This document shows, piece by piece, positions 54,010-64,000 of a DNA stretch of 64,000 nt; the first letter of the stretch is position 1, and each line of letters starts with the position of its first letter. The notes under the pieces are model-generated. The model did not search any database, was not told where the DNA came from, and saw only the letters and a program-made list of their open reading frames with translations. The DNA lies in the NCBI GenBank assembly GCA_030867875.1, contig JAOWCC010000237.1, positions 7,809,713 to 7,873,712 on the forward strand. Direction: 5' to 3'. Made by a program: the position numbers and the translations under genes. The DNA is from Actinernus sp. WN-2022 (taxonomy: Eukaryota; Cnidaria; Anthozoa; Actiniaria; Actinernidae).

Positions 54010-54878
54010 CAGATAAACATGAAGGAGAGGATGGTGGGGGAGGGGAGGGTAGGGGTAGCTGGTGGGAATATGTACTGCTTTGATAGCAATGTTAAGGAAA
54101 TAAAACAACTTGAATGTGCTCTATACACAATGTATAAAGGGAAATGGTGAAGAGGATGGTGGGGGAGGGTAGGGTAGGGGTAGCTGGTGGGAATATGTAC
54201 TGCTTTGATAGCAATGTTAAGGAAATAAAACAACTTGAATGTGCTCTATACACAATGTATAAAGGGAAATGGTGAAGAGGATGGTGGGGGAGGGTAGGGT
54301 AGGGGTAGCTGGTGGGAATATGTACTGCTTTGATAGCAATGTGAAGGGAAAAAACAACTTGAATGTGCTCTATACACAATGTATAAAGGGAAATGGTGGA
54401 GAGGATGGTGGGGGAGGGGAGGGTAGGGGTAGCTGGTGGGAATATGTACTGCTTTGATAGCAATGTGAAGAAAAAAAAAACACTTGAATGTGCTCTATAC
54501 ACAATGTATAAAGGGAAATGGTGGAGAGGAGGGTAGGGGTAGCTGGTGGGAATATGTACTGCTTTGATAGCAATGTGAAGGGAAAAAACAACTTGAATGT
54601 GCTCTATACACAATGTATAAAGGGAAATGGTGGAGAGGATGGTGGGGGAGGGGAGGGTAGGGGTAGCTGGTGGGAATATGTACTGCTTTAATAGCAATGT
54701 GAAGGGAAAAAAACAACTTGAATGTGCTCTATACACAATGTATAAAGGGAAATGGTGGAGAGGATGGTGGGGGAGGGGAGGGTAGGGGTAGCTGGTGGGA
54801 ATATGTACTGCTTTAATAGCAATGTGAAGGGAAAAAACAACTTGAATGTGCTCTATACACAATGTATAAAGGGAAATA
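54010..54878. repeat. 125-bp satellite, seven copies
   Basis: Units contain GGTAGGGGTAGCTGGTGGG (starts at 54046, 54171, 54296, 54423, 54530, 54655 and 54779), then GAATATGTACTGCTTTGATA and GAATGTGCTCTATACACAAT. One unit is short by about 18 bp. The purine-rich strand is G-heavy. A minus-strand frame of 256 codons spans the block only because 125-bp units and small indels rotate the frame; it is not called as a gene. Confidence 0.95.
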
Positions 54879-55117
54879 TTTATATACGCACCACGTGGAA
54901 TCCACTGTGCTTGATATGTTGTCAGCGGTTAGCGTATTCAAATAAAGCACGGTTGTCTATCAGTCGGTATGCATGAAAAAAGCCAAACCTGAATTGAATG
55001 CTACAATTATTTCATGACTTCCTTTTTTGGAACACAAAACGTTCAGTCTTGCAAGGATTGTTTGTGCATTTCATTCATAGAATGATCTATTATATAAAGC
55101 AAGTAGAACATGGTAAA

Positions 55118-55276
55118 GTTGTGCTCTGTACTCTGACAGAAACACTGACCTGAAGCTGTATTACATTTAAAAGTTTCATTTGTGTACAGAAATCACTCGC
55201 CGCTCGTGATTCCTGTACCGTCTTTTTTTATGTCATATAACTCCAGTCGTGTTTTTGTCAGAGTACAGAGCACAAC
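55118..55276. mobile_element. MITE with 21-bp perfect ends
   Basis: TTGTGCTCTGTACTCTGACA at the left has its exact inverse at 55256-55276. The 159-bp element has no ORF. It lies just right of the satellite. Confidence 0.75.
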
Positions 55277-55834
55277 AAACCCTGTTCTATTTGTTAATAA
55301 GATTATATTTACAGTATATATTTAACCTTACCCTTATATCCTCTTTAGGACGCTGCGACATGCCGCACACTGAAAGAAACCATTCAAGTGCTACTTATGA
55401 GGAACGTTTAAAACGTACCAATAACAGTTCAGTTAACTTGACAGTTAATCGCAATGATAAGAATGAGCTAAACATAAAACTAACCCACAAGGTTTAACGG
55501 GACACTATAGTGTCAATCGAATTGAACGTAACCTTCAACTTTCGTCATTTGAAACAAAACTTCAGAAATAGCCGGAAGAGATATACCATGTGCTCGAATG
55601 TCCTGATCTAATTTTCAAACCCTTTCGATATAGAAAGGCAAAGATTAAAGTGGATTTACAAAACCATATTTTAGAAACTTGATTTTGGTTATACATTGAA
55701 CCGATTTCGAGCTGCAGTTTAAATTTCTCTTAAAAGCAATATCTTTCATCCATTCGAATCTTCTCCATCCTTCATCAAATTTGCTTGCAATTTTCTCCAG
55801 TATATCTGGAAAGCATACTCTGCTAATCTAAGTA
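55277..55834. other. No confident gene; one exon-like frame
   Basis: A plus-strand stretch at about 55349-55497 follows a CCTCTTTAG acceptor-like site and reads MPHTERNHSSATYEERLKRT with a Ser/Asn-rich end and stop. It could be a terminal exon, but no partner or family is visible. Confidence 0.3.
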
Positions 55835-55909
55835 CAGCGGAGTCTCGTTATCTCGAACCACCTCGAGACCAGGGAAAAGGTTCGAGATAACGGGGTTTCG
55901 AGATAACGA
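55835..55909. mobile_element. Pogo/Tigger-like terminal repeats
   Basis: CAGCGGAGTCTCGTTATCTC opens the stretch and its inverse (GGTTCGAGATAACG, with a second GTTTCGAGATAACG) closes it. The TA before CAG and the TCTCGTTATCTCGAACC word fit pogo/Tigger-type ends in a very short MITE. Confidence 0.5.
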
Positions 55910-56322
55910 AGATATATATATACAGCTGGTCAGTTATAACCACAATGCATTTCGCTTGTCGTTTGACCGGTACAATGTTCTTTTGAAATTGGTGAATACT
56001 AAAGTATGTTATTGTATTGAACTAGATCGCGTGCACCAATAGAATCATCCACGCGAGAATGGGGCGCAATGGAAGCAAAGTGTTCCGATACTTTTGGCCC
56101 CAGCTGTAGGTATCCGATTGAAGCTTTTGTTTTAATAGGGTGAGGAATATTTCTGACTGATCTAGAATCACTGGAGGTGTAAGGCTATAAACACTGTATC
56201 AACAGCACTGCTTTTCCTAGACTTGCTCCAAGTAGAACTCGCTTAGTCACTAAGTAAGCGATTACTGATTACTGAATCGAAGCGAGTAACTAATACGTAG
56301 AGAGCTCGAAAAAGAAGTATAG
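55910..56322. other. No supported gene
   Basis: No coding sequence or repeats were recognised between the Tigger-like ends and the MULE-like element. Confidence 0.4.
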
Positions 56323-57063
56323 CAACCTCGTGACCAGGGCCTTCTCGGTCAGATCCAAGATGACGGTTACTTCGAGAAAAGACCCTGGTAAAGGCTGAAT
56401 CACGTGACCAAATCCTGGAGATTTTAATCACGTGATGTGGGCATCCAATATGGCGGCCAAGCTAAATATGGAAATGTTAACACGTGCCTACAAACCATAG
56501 GTATCCCAATCCGGAGTGAGCGAGATGCGATTTACGGTTTTTCCACGCGGCGTACGATGTAGTGAAAACAGGTCTACTAAACGGCTCGAAATGGAGTTTA
56601 CTTGGATAAAGAAACAGTGGAAGGGTGTCACAATGCTACTAGGATGTATCTAAGCTAGAAGAGAATCCTAAAAAAGACGTTAATTTTCCGTTAGCGTTGA
56701 AGCGAAGCGATCGATAACACATGCTCAGGTTAAACGGCTTCTCCTGGCTTTCCCACTGATGACACTTACCAGAAAACTACCCAGTAATACACTTCATCTA
56801 TTGCTCTACCTAAACAACGTGGTTTAAGGTTATTTAAAATCGTTTTATTGATAAAATTTGAGAAAATTAAACTACATGTATATACGAATCATCTCCGTGG
56901 TCTCAGCCCGTTTGGCCAATAAAAAGCATTGTTAGGCAACCTTTGCGTCATAACCGAAGAGCCAATCAGAATACGTGACAGTTCAGCGTTTACCAGGGTC
57001 TTCTCTCGGAGTAGCCGCCATCTTGGATTAGATCTGACCGAGAAGATCCTGGTCACGAGGTTG
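56323..57063. mobile_element. MULE-like element with 9-bp target duplication
   Basis: The ends CAACCTCGTGACCAGG and CCTGGTCACGAGGTTG are exact inverses, and the arms continue imperfectly for about 80 bp (TTCTCGGTCAGATC, CGAGAAAAGACCCTGG). GAAGTATAG occurs directly outside both ends (56314-56322 and 57064-57072), a perfect 9-bp target duplication. Long terminal repeats plus 9-bp duplications are the mark of Mutator-like elements. The 741-bp interior has no transposase, so it is non-autonomous. Confidence 0.8.
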
Positions 57064-57298
57064 GAAGTATAGTTAAAAAATATTATTCAATCTTTTTTAA
57101 AATTTACTTTTTCCCCAAAATGTGGTCGGTTTTAATTAAACCTTGACTTTTTTCCCTTCTCCCCCCCCCAAAAAATAATTATAATAGACATATACAACTT
57201 TATTTATCCACAGAGATCCAACAGAGTATGACACCTGGTTTACATGGATGCCGTGCCATAATAACATAGAAGTAGATAAAAACGTCGTCAAAATATAA

Positions 57299-60170
57299 TT
57301 AACCGGACATCAGAAGGCTACCACGGACATTCCTTAGACGGGACTTAAAAGCCCGCAAACACTTAATTTGTCTAGTAGCTTTTGGCAATTTGTTCCATAA
57401 AGAAGCACCATTGTATCGTAGGCTCTTTTTCAGATAATTTGTTTTTGGGGCAGGCAGTGCTAACCGGTCAGGCAAGTCTCTAAGATTATACTCGGTGGTG
57501 TCTGACAAGTTAACAAATTGTGCCCCTAAGTATTTTGGTAGTAAACCGTTCAAGACTTTAAACATAGTAATAACGTTTAGCTCATTATGGCGTTCAGAAA
57601 TACTCAACCAGTTTAGTGACTCCAATAAAATGACACTGCTAGTATCAAATGGCAATCCCGAAATAATTCGGGCTGCTCTATTCTGTAGCTTTTGTAATTT
57701 CTCAATCATTTCTTTGTTTGCGATGTCCCAAACTGGCGAACAGTATTCGAAATGAGGCATAACTATAGTCTTATAAATAGTTATTAGAATGTCCTTTGGT
57801 ACAAAGGGCTTCATTCTCTTAAGGGCACCAAGGCCAGATAAAATGTTCATACGTGACTCGTACAAGGGAGGCATTCGTCAAAAATAACGCCCATATATTT
57901 TGTTGTCCCGACCCTCTTAATATTCTTGTTGCCAATATAAATATTAATTTTATCATTTACTCTGGCCAATCTCTGTCTCGAACCAATCAACAAGAATTCA
58001 GTTTTAGCGACGTTCAGACTTAATTTATTAGCTTTAAGTCAGTCATTAATGCGTAATAAGTCACTATTCATCATGTCGTTTGTCTCATTGTAGTCACTTG
58101 ATGAGTCAGTGAGATTCGTGTCGTCGGCGTACATTCGGGGCTTTGCAAATTTCAGACAATTTGGCAAATCGTTGACATATAAAAGAAAAAGGAGCGGACC
58201 CAAAATGCTCCCCTGTGGTATGCCGCAAGTAATGGGGTGTGGCTTAGAGAGTACACCGTTGACAAGACACTGCTGATAACGGCACGACAAATAGGAACAG
58301 AACCAATCTAGGGCTTTTCCCTCTATCCCATATTTTTGTATTTTCCTCAGCAATATATTGTGGTTTATAGTATCGAATGCTTTGGCCAAGTCAGTATAGA
58401 CAACTGCATTAATTAAACCTTGATCAATATTAAGGCTCCATTCGTTAGTTGCCTCAAGCAGGGCACTCATTGTAGAATGTAACGAGCGGAAGTCTGATTG
58501 ACAATTACTGAGAATACTGTTACTGTAGGTACGTAAAAACCTGATTGTAAATTAGTCTTTCGCAAACTTTGGCAATGATCGGTATAACAGAGATTAGCTG
58601 GTAATTACCGATGTCTGACTTTTCCCCACTCTTATGGATTGGAGTAATTTTAGCATATTTCCATTCACTGGGGAAAATGCCAGTTCGTATTGAAAGATTA
58701 ATCAAATTAGTTATAGGTAATGAAATGATATCGGCAGGTAGTTTGAGGACTGAGCCAGAAATCCCATCGATGCCAACGGTTTTGGAGACATCGATGTTTT
58801 GAAAAAGCTCAAGAACTTCACTGTCAAGAATCTGACGAAAATTAAATGTAGAATTTGGACTTGTTATAAAGTCGAGGAAGTCTACAGAAGGATTAGCGGG
58901 AATATCAGTGGAAAACTTCTCGCCTATTTCTGCAAAATGCTTATTAAAAAGCCCAGGAATTTCAGCGATGTCGGAAAACTTTGAATCGTCGACTTCAATT
59001 TCGTGGATGGTAGAGCTGTTTTGTTTTCGCGAAGTCAACTCCTCATTAACCGTCCGCCATGTTTCGCGCAGGTTTCCCTTGGCTTTCTTTAAGCGATCGT
59101 TATAATGAGTCGACTTCGCACGCTTTATTTCAATGTTCACTTTGTTTCGCATTCTTTTGTAATTGCTCCAGTCCTCCAAACTTCCTGACTTTATTGCCTT
59201 ACGTTTTGAAACGTCCCTAGAAAGCATGAGCTTTATTAGGTTAGCGTTTATCCACAGCCTTTTTTTATTACAAACTCTTTTCTTTTTCACCGGTGCATGT
59301 TTGTCCAGGACGTTGAGAAATTTAGCCTTCCAGCTGTGCCACATATCATTAGGGTTAGCAATTGAATCCAAGGTTGACCAGTCGCAAACACTTAAGTCAT
59401 GCTGGAATTTTTCATTATCAAAGTTCTTAAAATTCCTAAACACGACTGTTTTAGGTTTGCCGCCAAAAGAGGTTGTGATTTTTCGCACGACATAAATTAG
59501 ACTATGGTCGCTAATCCCCAAGTGATTCACACCACTAGCTTTAATATTTCTCGGTTCATTTGACAAACATACATCAATTAAAGACCTGCTAGTATTTGTA
59601 ATTCGTGTTGCCCCTTCTATCATTTGCTTTAGGCCGTAAATATTGCATAATGATTGTAAACATGATAGATTTGTATCGCTCTCACTGGCAAGGAAATTAC
59701 AATTCAAGTCTCCCATCAATATTAGTTCATAACCCAAACTATCAATATGACTAATCACGCCTTCAAAAATATCGAAAAGTTGAGTAGAACTGTTAGGAGC
59801 TCTATACCAGCTAGAGAGTAAGAAAGGCTTGCTGTGTGGCTTTTTTATCTCGACTACCAGTATTTATAATCTACTGTCAGACAAATCTGAGCGAATACTG
59901 TAGTTGATGTCAGATTTGATAAAAAGACACACACCTCCACCTCTTCTGTCGTGGTCACGCCATATAATATTGTAACCGTCAATAGTAAGCTCAGTATCAG
60001 AAACAGTCAAATCCAATTTTGATTCATTGATTGCTAGCGCATCTAAAGGCTGGTTGACCAGAAGAATCCTTCATTCATCAATATGTTTGAGAAGACTGTT
60101 TACGTTGAGCATAGCATATTTGAAACCTCGGCACGGGGGAATGACCCTGAAATGAGTTTGAGCCTTCTGA
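57299..60170 (-). pseudogene. LINE ORF2: EEP endonuclease and RT, disrupted
   Basis: The endonuclease starts about 60165 (MLNVNSLLKHIDE) and continues with a stop after HIDE and another after SDSRL. Its motifs are NESKLD, MGDLNCNF (59758 side) and SDHSLIYVV. The RT follows with KYAKITPIHKSG, VVYTDLAKAFDTINH, CGIPQGSILGPLLF and RMYADDTNL. Then TGA at about 58039-58041 replaces the Trp or similar residue expected in RINDWL. After a frameshift at about 57870 the C-terminal part (57299-57874) contains MPHFEYCSPVWDIANKEM and SLRYNGASLWNKLPKATR. The RT active site is intact, but at least three stops and two frameshifts separate the parts. Confidence 0.8.
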
Positions 60171-60184
60171 GTCCCGGTTAAGAA

Positions 60185-61694
60185 TCAATTATGATACGAT
60201 TGCAAATGACGGGCAAAATTACCAGTAAGTTTACTGGTGCCTGCTCTAGTTAAATGGAGTCTACTGCGATTAAGGAGCGACACAGTGATATTATCATTAT
60301 CTATGAAACCAATACCATTCTTGGAACAGAAAGATTTAAGCTGTTGGTTAACTAGAGTAATGTTATCGGCTAGATTCTCGTGAGGTTTATCTCGTGCTGT
60401 TATAGAGGATATTGTTACCTTACATTGACGTTTTATTGTCTTCGCTAAGTCAGTCACCTTCTTAACAATCGACTGTGGCCCTTCTGTGGGTAGATTGTTC
60501 GTCCCAACATGAACGATCACCTCTTCAGGCTTTTTCCGCAATATCGGCTTAATGTAGTCTGACATGTCGTTGACCGTACAGCCAGAAAAGCATTGAACAG
60601 ACACCCTCAGATTATTGGCGCTCGACAACAACTTGCTATCCACAAACTTGATGATCGAGTCTCCTAGAACATAAATCATTTTAGGAGCGGACACATCAGT
60701 GCTGTTGCCTTGGTGGGCTTGTGAGGCATCGGGTGGTGGCGTTTGGTCGCGTTTGGTCGCTTAGGCCCTCTGAGATGTAGTGACCTTGTGTTCGGCCATG
60801 ACTGGATTTTTTCTTTCTCTTGGTAGAGGACTGTCTTGAGGTGGGGGCAGATTGTTCAGGGATTACACAGTCTTCGGTGGGAAGGGGTGAGCCAGGCGTT
60901 TGCCTTGCTTCTGGCTATTGTGTTTGCTGCTGTTGTGTTCGCTGCATGGCTCCAATAGCAACGATTAGCCCATCCCGTTCGCGGCTGGTTTGCAAAAGAT
61001 TCAGTTCAAGGGATTTAAAATCTAAGCGGAGCCGGCTGATCTCTTCGTCACAGGATTTCAGCTCCATTTTTAGTCGAGCATCATTTGTTTCCGCGTGGTT
61101 ACAGCTTGCCGATGATTGAATGTTCCCGTCTAATGACTGGATAGCTGCCATAATCTCGGACATTTTGTCAGAGTTATGGCAGCTTTGGCAAAGGAACTCA
61201 CTAGCCTGACCCGGTTCCGTATTAGTTGCAGTAGTTACTTTTGGTACTGACGCGAATAGCGAATTAGAATGACTATTGATAGAATCTTCGTCTTCGTCCT
61301 CAGAGCCACTGGAAACTTCGACAGACCCAGGTTGATCGGTGTCAGCGACGTTTGGGGTCTGTCCTGAATCGACGGTTTCCAAGATGGCGGCCGTATCTTG
61401 CTCTGAGTCGGCATGTAGAGCTTTGTCGATGATCTCTTTTCATGATTTTTTCATCGTGTCACCTGCTTTGCCTTGCACCTGTAGGGTCTTCGTGTTTGGA
61501 TAAAAGTTAAAAGTAACTTTTGGAGTTTTCCAAATACAACAGGAACCGTTGGTAGATTTTTGGATTACGCCATCTTCATCAGTCGCAGTGTTCAACTTAT
61601 GGCTTAAAAACTGGTCTAGCTCATCAGTAGAGCCCTGCCAGCGAAACTGATTCTTGTCAGCAACAAACCTAAGTAGATTATCAAGTCTATCCAT
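60185..61694 (-). pseudogene. LINE ORF1: coiled coil plus SGNH esterase
   Basis: The frame opens MDRLDNLLRFVADKNQFRWQ and meets TGA at 61440-61442. It then continues in the same frame as KEIIDKALHADSEQ, an acidic Ser-rich part, a CQSCHN Cys pair and a helical stretch (RLKMELKSCDEEISRLRLDF), and stops at about 60915. A Ser/Lys-rich linker follows. After a frame change the SGNH domain reads YVLGDSIIKF (block I Ser), HVGTNNLP (block III) and SRLHLTRAGTSKL (block V His), ending at 60185. ORF1 proteins of this type bind RNA; the esterase role in CR1 elements is not settled. At least one TGA, one TAG and one frame change show that the copy is inactive. Confidence 0.75.
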
Positions 61695-61700
61695 TATATA

Positions 61701-62194
61701 GAAAACAAAATTTCACTTAAACTCACTGAATGACAAATTAGTTGAGAGCAACGTTGTAACACGTCCACACTCAATTCAAAAGTCAAAAAAATATATAAAT
61801 ATAAATATAGGTGAAGTTCACCGGTGAAACCAAGATAGTGCTCTACAATGAAAGAGCGGATTAAGCCAATGTGCAGACTACTCAATTTTTGAGTACATAG
61901 ATTTTATAGAAATCTGTTTCGTAGACCGACGTGAAGTCGATCCACTCTTCAGTTAATCTCTATACACTGAAGCTGCACTGAAGCATTGTTAAGAGCTACA
62001 ACAATAATATGATCACGTCAATAAACTGTTAAATAGTTGCGCGTGCTAAAGTGATTGTGTGTTATGTTACGCCAATCTCCACAGACCGGAGCATTGATAA
62101 GAGCTACGACAATATGATTGGTTTGCCAAACCTTCGAAATAAGCCCTAAAATGAGTGCGCACATTAAAGTGATTAAGCGCACGGTGTATTACGT
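61701..62194. repeat. LINE 5' flank and diverged two-copy repeat
   Basis: From about 61980 to 62200, GCATTGTTAAGAGCTACAAC and GCATTGATAAGAGCTACGAC start two diverged units about 110 bp apart, each followed by GTGCGC or GCGCGTG words and AAAGTGATT. They sit next to the Penelope fragment and may be its terminal region. No gene is seen. Confidence 0.45.
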
Positions 62195-62700
62195 TTAATT
62201 ATACTTGAGAATGTACTTCCGTTGATGTCTGCATGTTGATACGAGTCCGTTACGTTTATTTAAGGTTGCCTTATGTGGCTCAGTTATAATCAGGTGTTTT
62301 TCTGTAGTACATGTACATAGGTTGCATCTCTTCGTGAGATTTGAATAGGGCTTTGCCTTGGCGAGGATTCTCCTCTTGATTCTGTAGTTTTCCTGCTTTC
62401 CCTTTAAGTGCCACATATTTACTGAGCTCAGTATTTGTGCTTGAACGACATCTGATGATTTCTCCATCTGGTCTTAAACTCTGTCGCTGTCAGTCCTATG
62501 TATGTCTCTGTTGCGTCTTTGGTATTAACCGTGGCTTGTTAGATAATTTCTTTCGTCAAGCATTCTCTTTCTAATGGGAACTCGTCTTTTTTTCTGCAGT
62601 TGCACGTGTTTGTAGTTTCGTCGTGTTGTGGCTGTACGTCTTTCTTCAGGGTGGCTTTGTTATGTCCGTCTATTGTCTGCTTCACGTTGGGCATACAACT
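62195..62700 (-). pseudogene. Penelope-like GIY-YIG endonuclease end
   Basis: Reading right to left: SCMPNVKQTIDGHNKATLKK, TNTCNCRKKDEFPLE, then TAA where Tyr is usual, QATVNTKDATETYIGLTATE, FKTRWRNH. After a frameshift comes VNMWHLKGKQENYRIKRRIL, YSNLTKRCNLCTC and LNKRNGLVSTCRHQRKYIL. The TETYIGLT segment is the YIG part of a GIY-YIG nuclease, and the Cys/His pattern is that of Penelope-like retroelements, whose RT precedes it. Here the RT is absent, so only the 3' end remains, with one stop and one frameshift. Confidence 0.75.
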
Positions 62701-62884
62701 GTTTTTACAATTTACAATTTATTTCGATTCGTATTGAATTATTGTTACAATCATGACAAACCGAAGCCAGAGGCTTATGTGGTAAGGGTCAAGTGAAAAA
62801 AATATATTATGATATAGTTACATGAAGGACGGCGAAAGAATCGAAAAATAAAATAAGCTATACATAATATCACAATATATATAT
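62701..62884. other. AT-rich spacer before the 402-bp satellite
   Basis: Contains ACAATTTACAATTTATTTCG followed by a GAATTATTGTTACAATC stretch, which resembles the flipped 3' tail of a retroelement. No gene is seen. Confidence 0.4.
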
Positions 62885-64000
62885 GACGCATGTCAACACA
62901 AAAGGCGCCTTAGCAAGGAACACTCTTTTTGTGTTAACATGCCTCATCTTGTGTGGAATTCTCGATTTCCTCAGTTTAAAGCGCTGATAACTGATATTCT
63001 AGGTTACATTGATAGTAAAATGACACTTGCTTCCATGTATAGCCTTTCTATCCCATAATTTGCTTGTTTGAGATTTGGATTTTTTCGAGATGTTCTACCT
63101 TATCACCTTTTTCCAGTTGATCAACTAAAAGTGACATTTTGGGGTATTTCTAATGCCCAGGTCCGGCTAAAACGCAGTCGACAGTTGTTCTATAGACAAA
63201 GACGGTTCTTTTGCTGCAAACCGCATTAAAATCCATCAAGATTTCGAGCAACAGCGGCCAGTTGAAACTGAAACGGTGCACATATTGACGCATGTCAACA
63301 CAAAAGGCGCCTTAGCAAGGAACACTCTTTTTGTGTTAACATGCCTCATCTTGTGTGGAATTCTCGATTTCCTCAGTTTAAAGCGCTGATAACTGATATT
63401 CTAGGTTACATTGATAGTAAAATGACACTTGCTTCCATGTATAGCCTTTCTATCCCATAATTTGCTTGTTTGAGATTTGGATTTTTTCGAGATGTTCTAC
63501 CTTATCACCTTTTTCCAGTTGATCAACTAAAAGTGACATTTTGGGGTATTTCTAATGCCCAGGTCCGGCTAAAACGCAGTCGACAGTTGTTCTATAGACA
63601 AAGACGGTTCTTTTGCTGCAAACCGCATTAAAATCCATCAAGATTTCGAGCAACAGCGGCCAGTTGAAACTGAAACGGTGCACATATTGACGCATGTCAA
63701 CACAAAAGGCGCCTTAGCAAGGAACACTCTTTTTGTGTTAACATGCCTCATCTTGTGTGGAATTCTCGATTTCCTCAGTTTAAAGCGCTGATAACTGATA
63801 TTCTAGGTTACATTGATAGTAAAATGACACTTGCTTCCATGTATAGCCTTTCTATCCCATAATTTGCTTGTTTGAGATTTGGATTTTTTCGAGATGTTCT
63901 ACCTTATCACCTTTTTCCAGTTGATCAACTAAAAGTGACATTTTGGGGTATTTCTAATGCCCAGGTCCGGCTAAAACGCAGTCGACAGTTGTTCTATAGA
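62885..64000. repeat. 402-bp satellite, 2.8 copies to window edge
   Basis: Units start with GACGCATGTCAACACAAAAG at 62885, 63287 and 63689 and appear identical by eye. Near each start, GCATGTCAACACAAAA pairs with TTTTGTGTTAACATGC, a hairpin of about 16 bp around GGCGCC. A 40-codon frame (MPHLVWNSRFPQFKALITDI ... YSLSIP, then stop) recurs in each unit. The array continues beyond the window. Confidence 0.95.

Larger units (their letters stand above)
57180..61700 (-). mobile_element. Full-length but mutated CR1-like LINE with SGNH ORF1
   Basis: The element runs right to left from a start codon at about 61692-61694 to a 3' end with AATAAAGTTG near 57200. It keeps both ORFs, in order, with several stops and frameshifts. 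It belongs to a different family from the LINE at 35755-39600: it has an esterase-bearing ORF1 and no PHD-like finger. Confidence 0.8.

Noticed and set aside
54092..54862. 256-codon minus-strand frame of FPLYIVYRAHSS repeats
   Set aside because: It lies wholly in the 125-bp satellite; the unit length is not a multiple of three and the repeats appear in rotating frames.

Overview
This is AT-rich metazoan DNA whose contents are nearly all mobile-element or multicopy-family sequence. The best taxonomic guess is a cnidarian, probably an anthozoan such as a stony coral. This is inferred from gene families often expanded in such genomes: P2X7-type ballast domains, SAP/SWIM-zinc-finger proteins, G2E3-like HECT domains, THAP and MADF domains, SGNH-containing LINEs and Penelope elements. 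I found no rRNA, tRNA or CRISPR, and no conserved single-copy gene that I can name.

1-22,147: the left third is built around one unfamiliar gene. A 3.15 kb unit is tandemly repeated (1-10547) with a 6.3 kb higher-order pattern. Each unit carries minus-strand exons of a coiled-coil protein (called CC gene here; its exons 4-6) and a second minus-strand gene module (exons A and BC) that is broken in every copy. The rightmost copy (9627-11789) keeps its own upstream exons 1-3 and reads as a complete six-exon, 243-codon gene. Its three middle exons are each exactly 42 nt, phase 1-1, and each encodes two heptads. A second six-exon copy with a replaced C-terminus lies at 19948-22101, within a roughly 2.1 kb duplicated block. 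Between the two copies are a decayed THAP-domain gene (12667-13985), a P2X7-ballast-like gene missing its middle (15181-16583), several MITEs, and two satellite blocks (17600-18660, 18690-19320).

22,148-34,981: a dispersed and tandem satellite (22148-27043) is interrupted by an element with long inverted repeats carrying THAP and SAP-like starts (23517-24242), by a MADF-bearing inverted-repeat element (25613-26429), and at 27044 by a PIF/Harbinger-like end followed by a MADF-BESS gene (27334-28291). Then come a perfect 101-bp hairpin, a SAP-SWIM pseudogene with two Trp-to-stop changes (29007-30216), unassigned exon-like stretches, a MITE and LINE 3' ends.

34,982-64,000: a nearly intact LINE (35755-39600, 1172 codons: 2A-like motif, PHD-like finger, EEP endonuclease, RT with YADD) dominates. 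It is followed by LINE fragments, a Gag-like zinc-knuckle ORF, a HECT fragment abutting a LINE tail, a 46-bp minisatellite, a decayed Gypsy-type integrase, fold-back elements, a 125-bp satellite, a MULE-like element with a 9-bp target duplication, a second LINE with an SGNH-esterase ORF1 (57180-61700, several stops), a Penelope GIY-YIG fragment, and the start of a 402-bp satellite that runs off the window.

The genes do not form a pathway. The main stories are repeated duplication and exon re-assortment of the CC gene, and nested transposition. Coordinates of exons and repeat edges were read by eye and may be off by a base or two.
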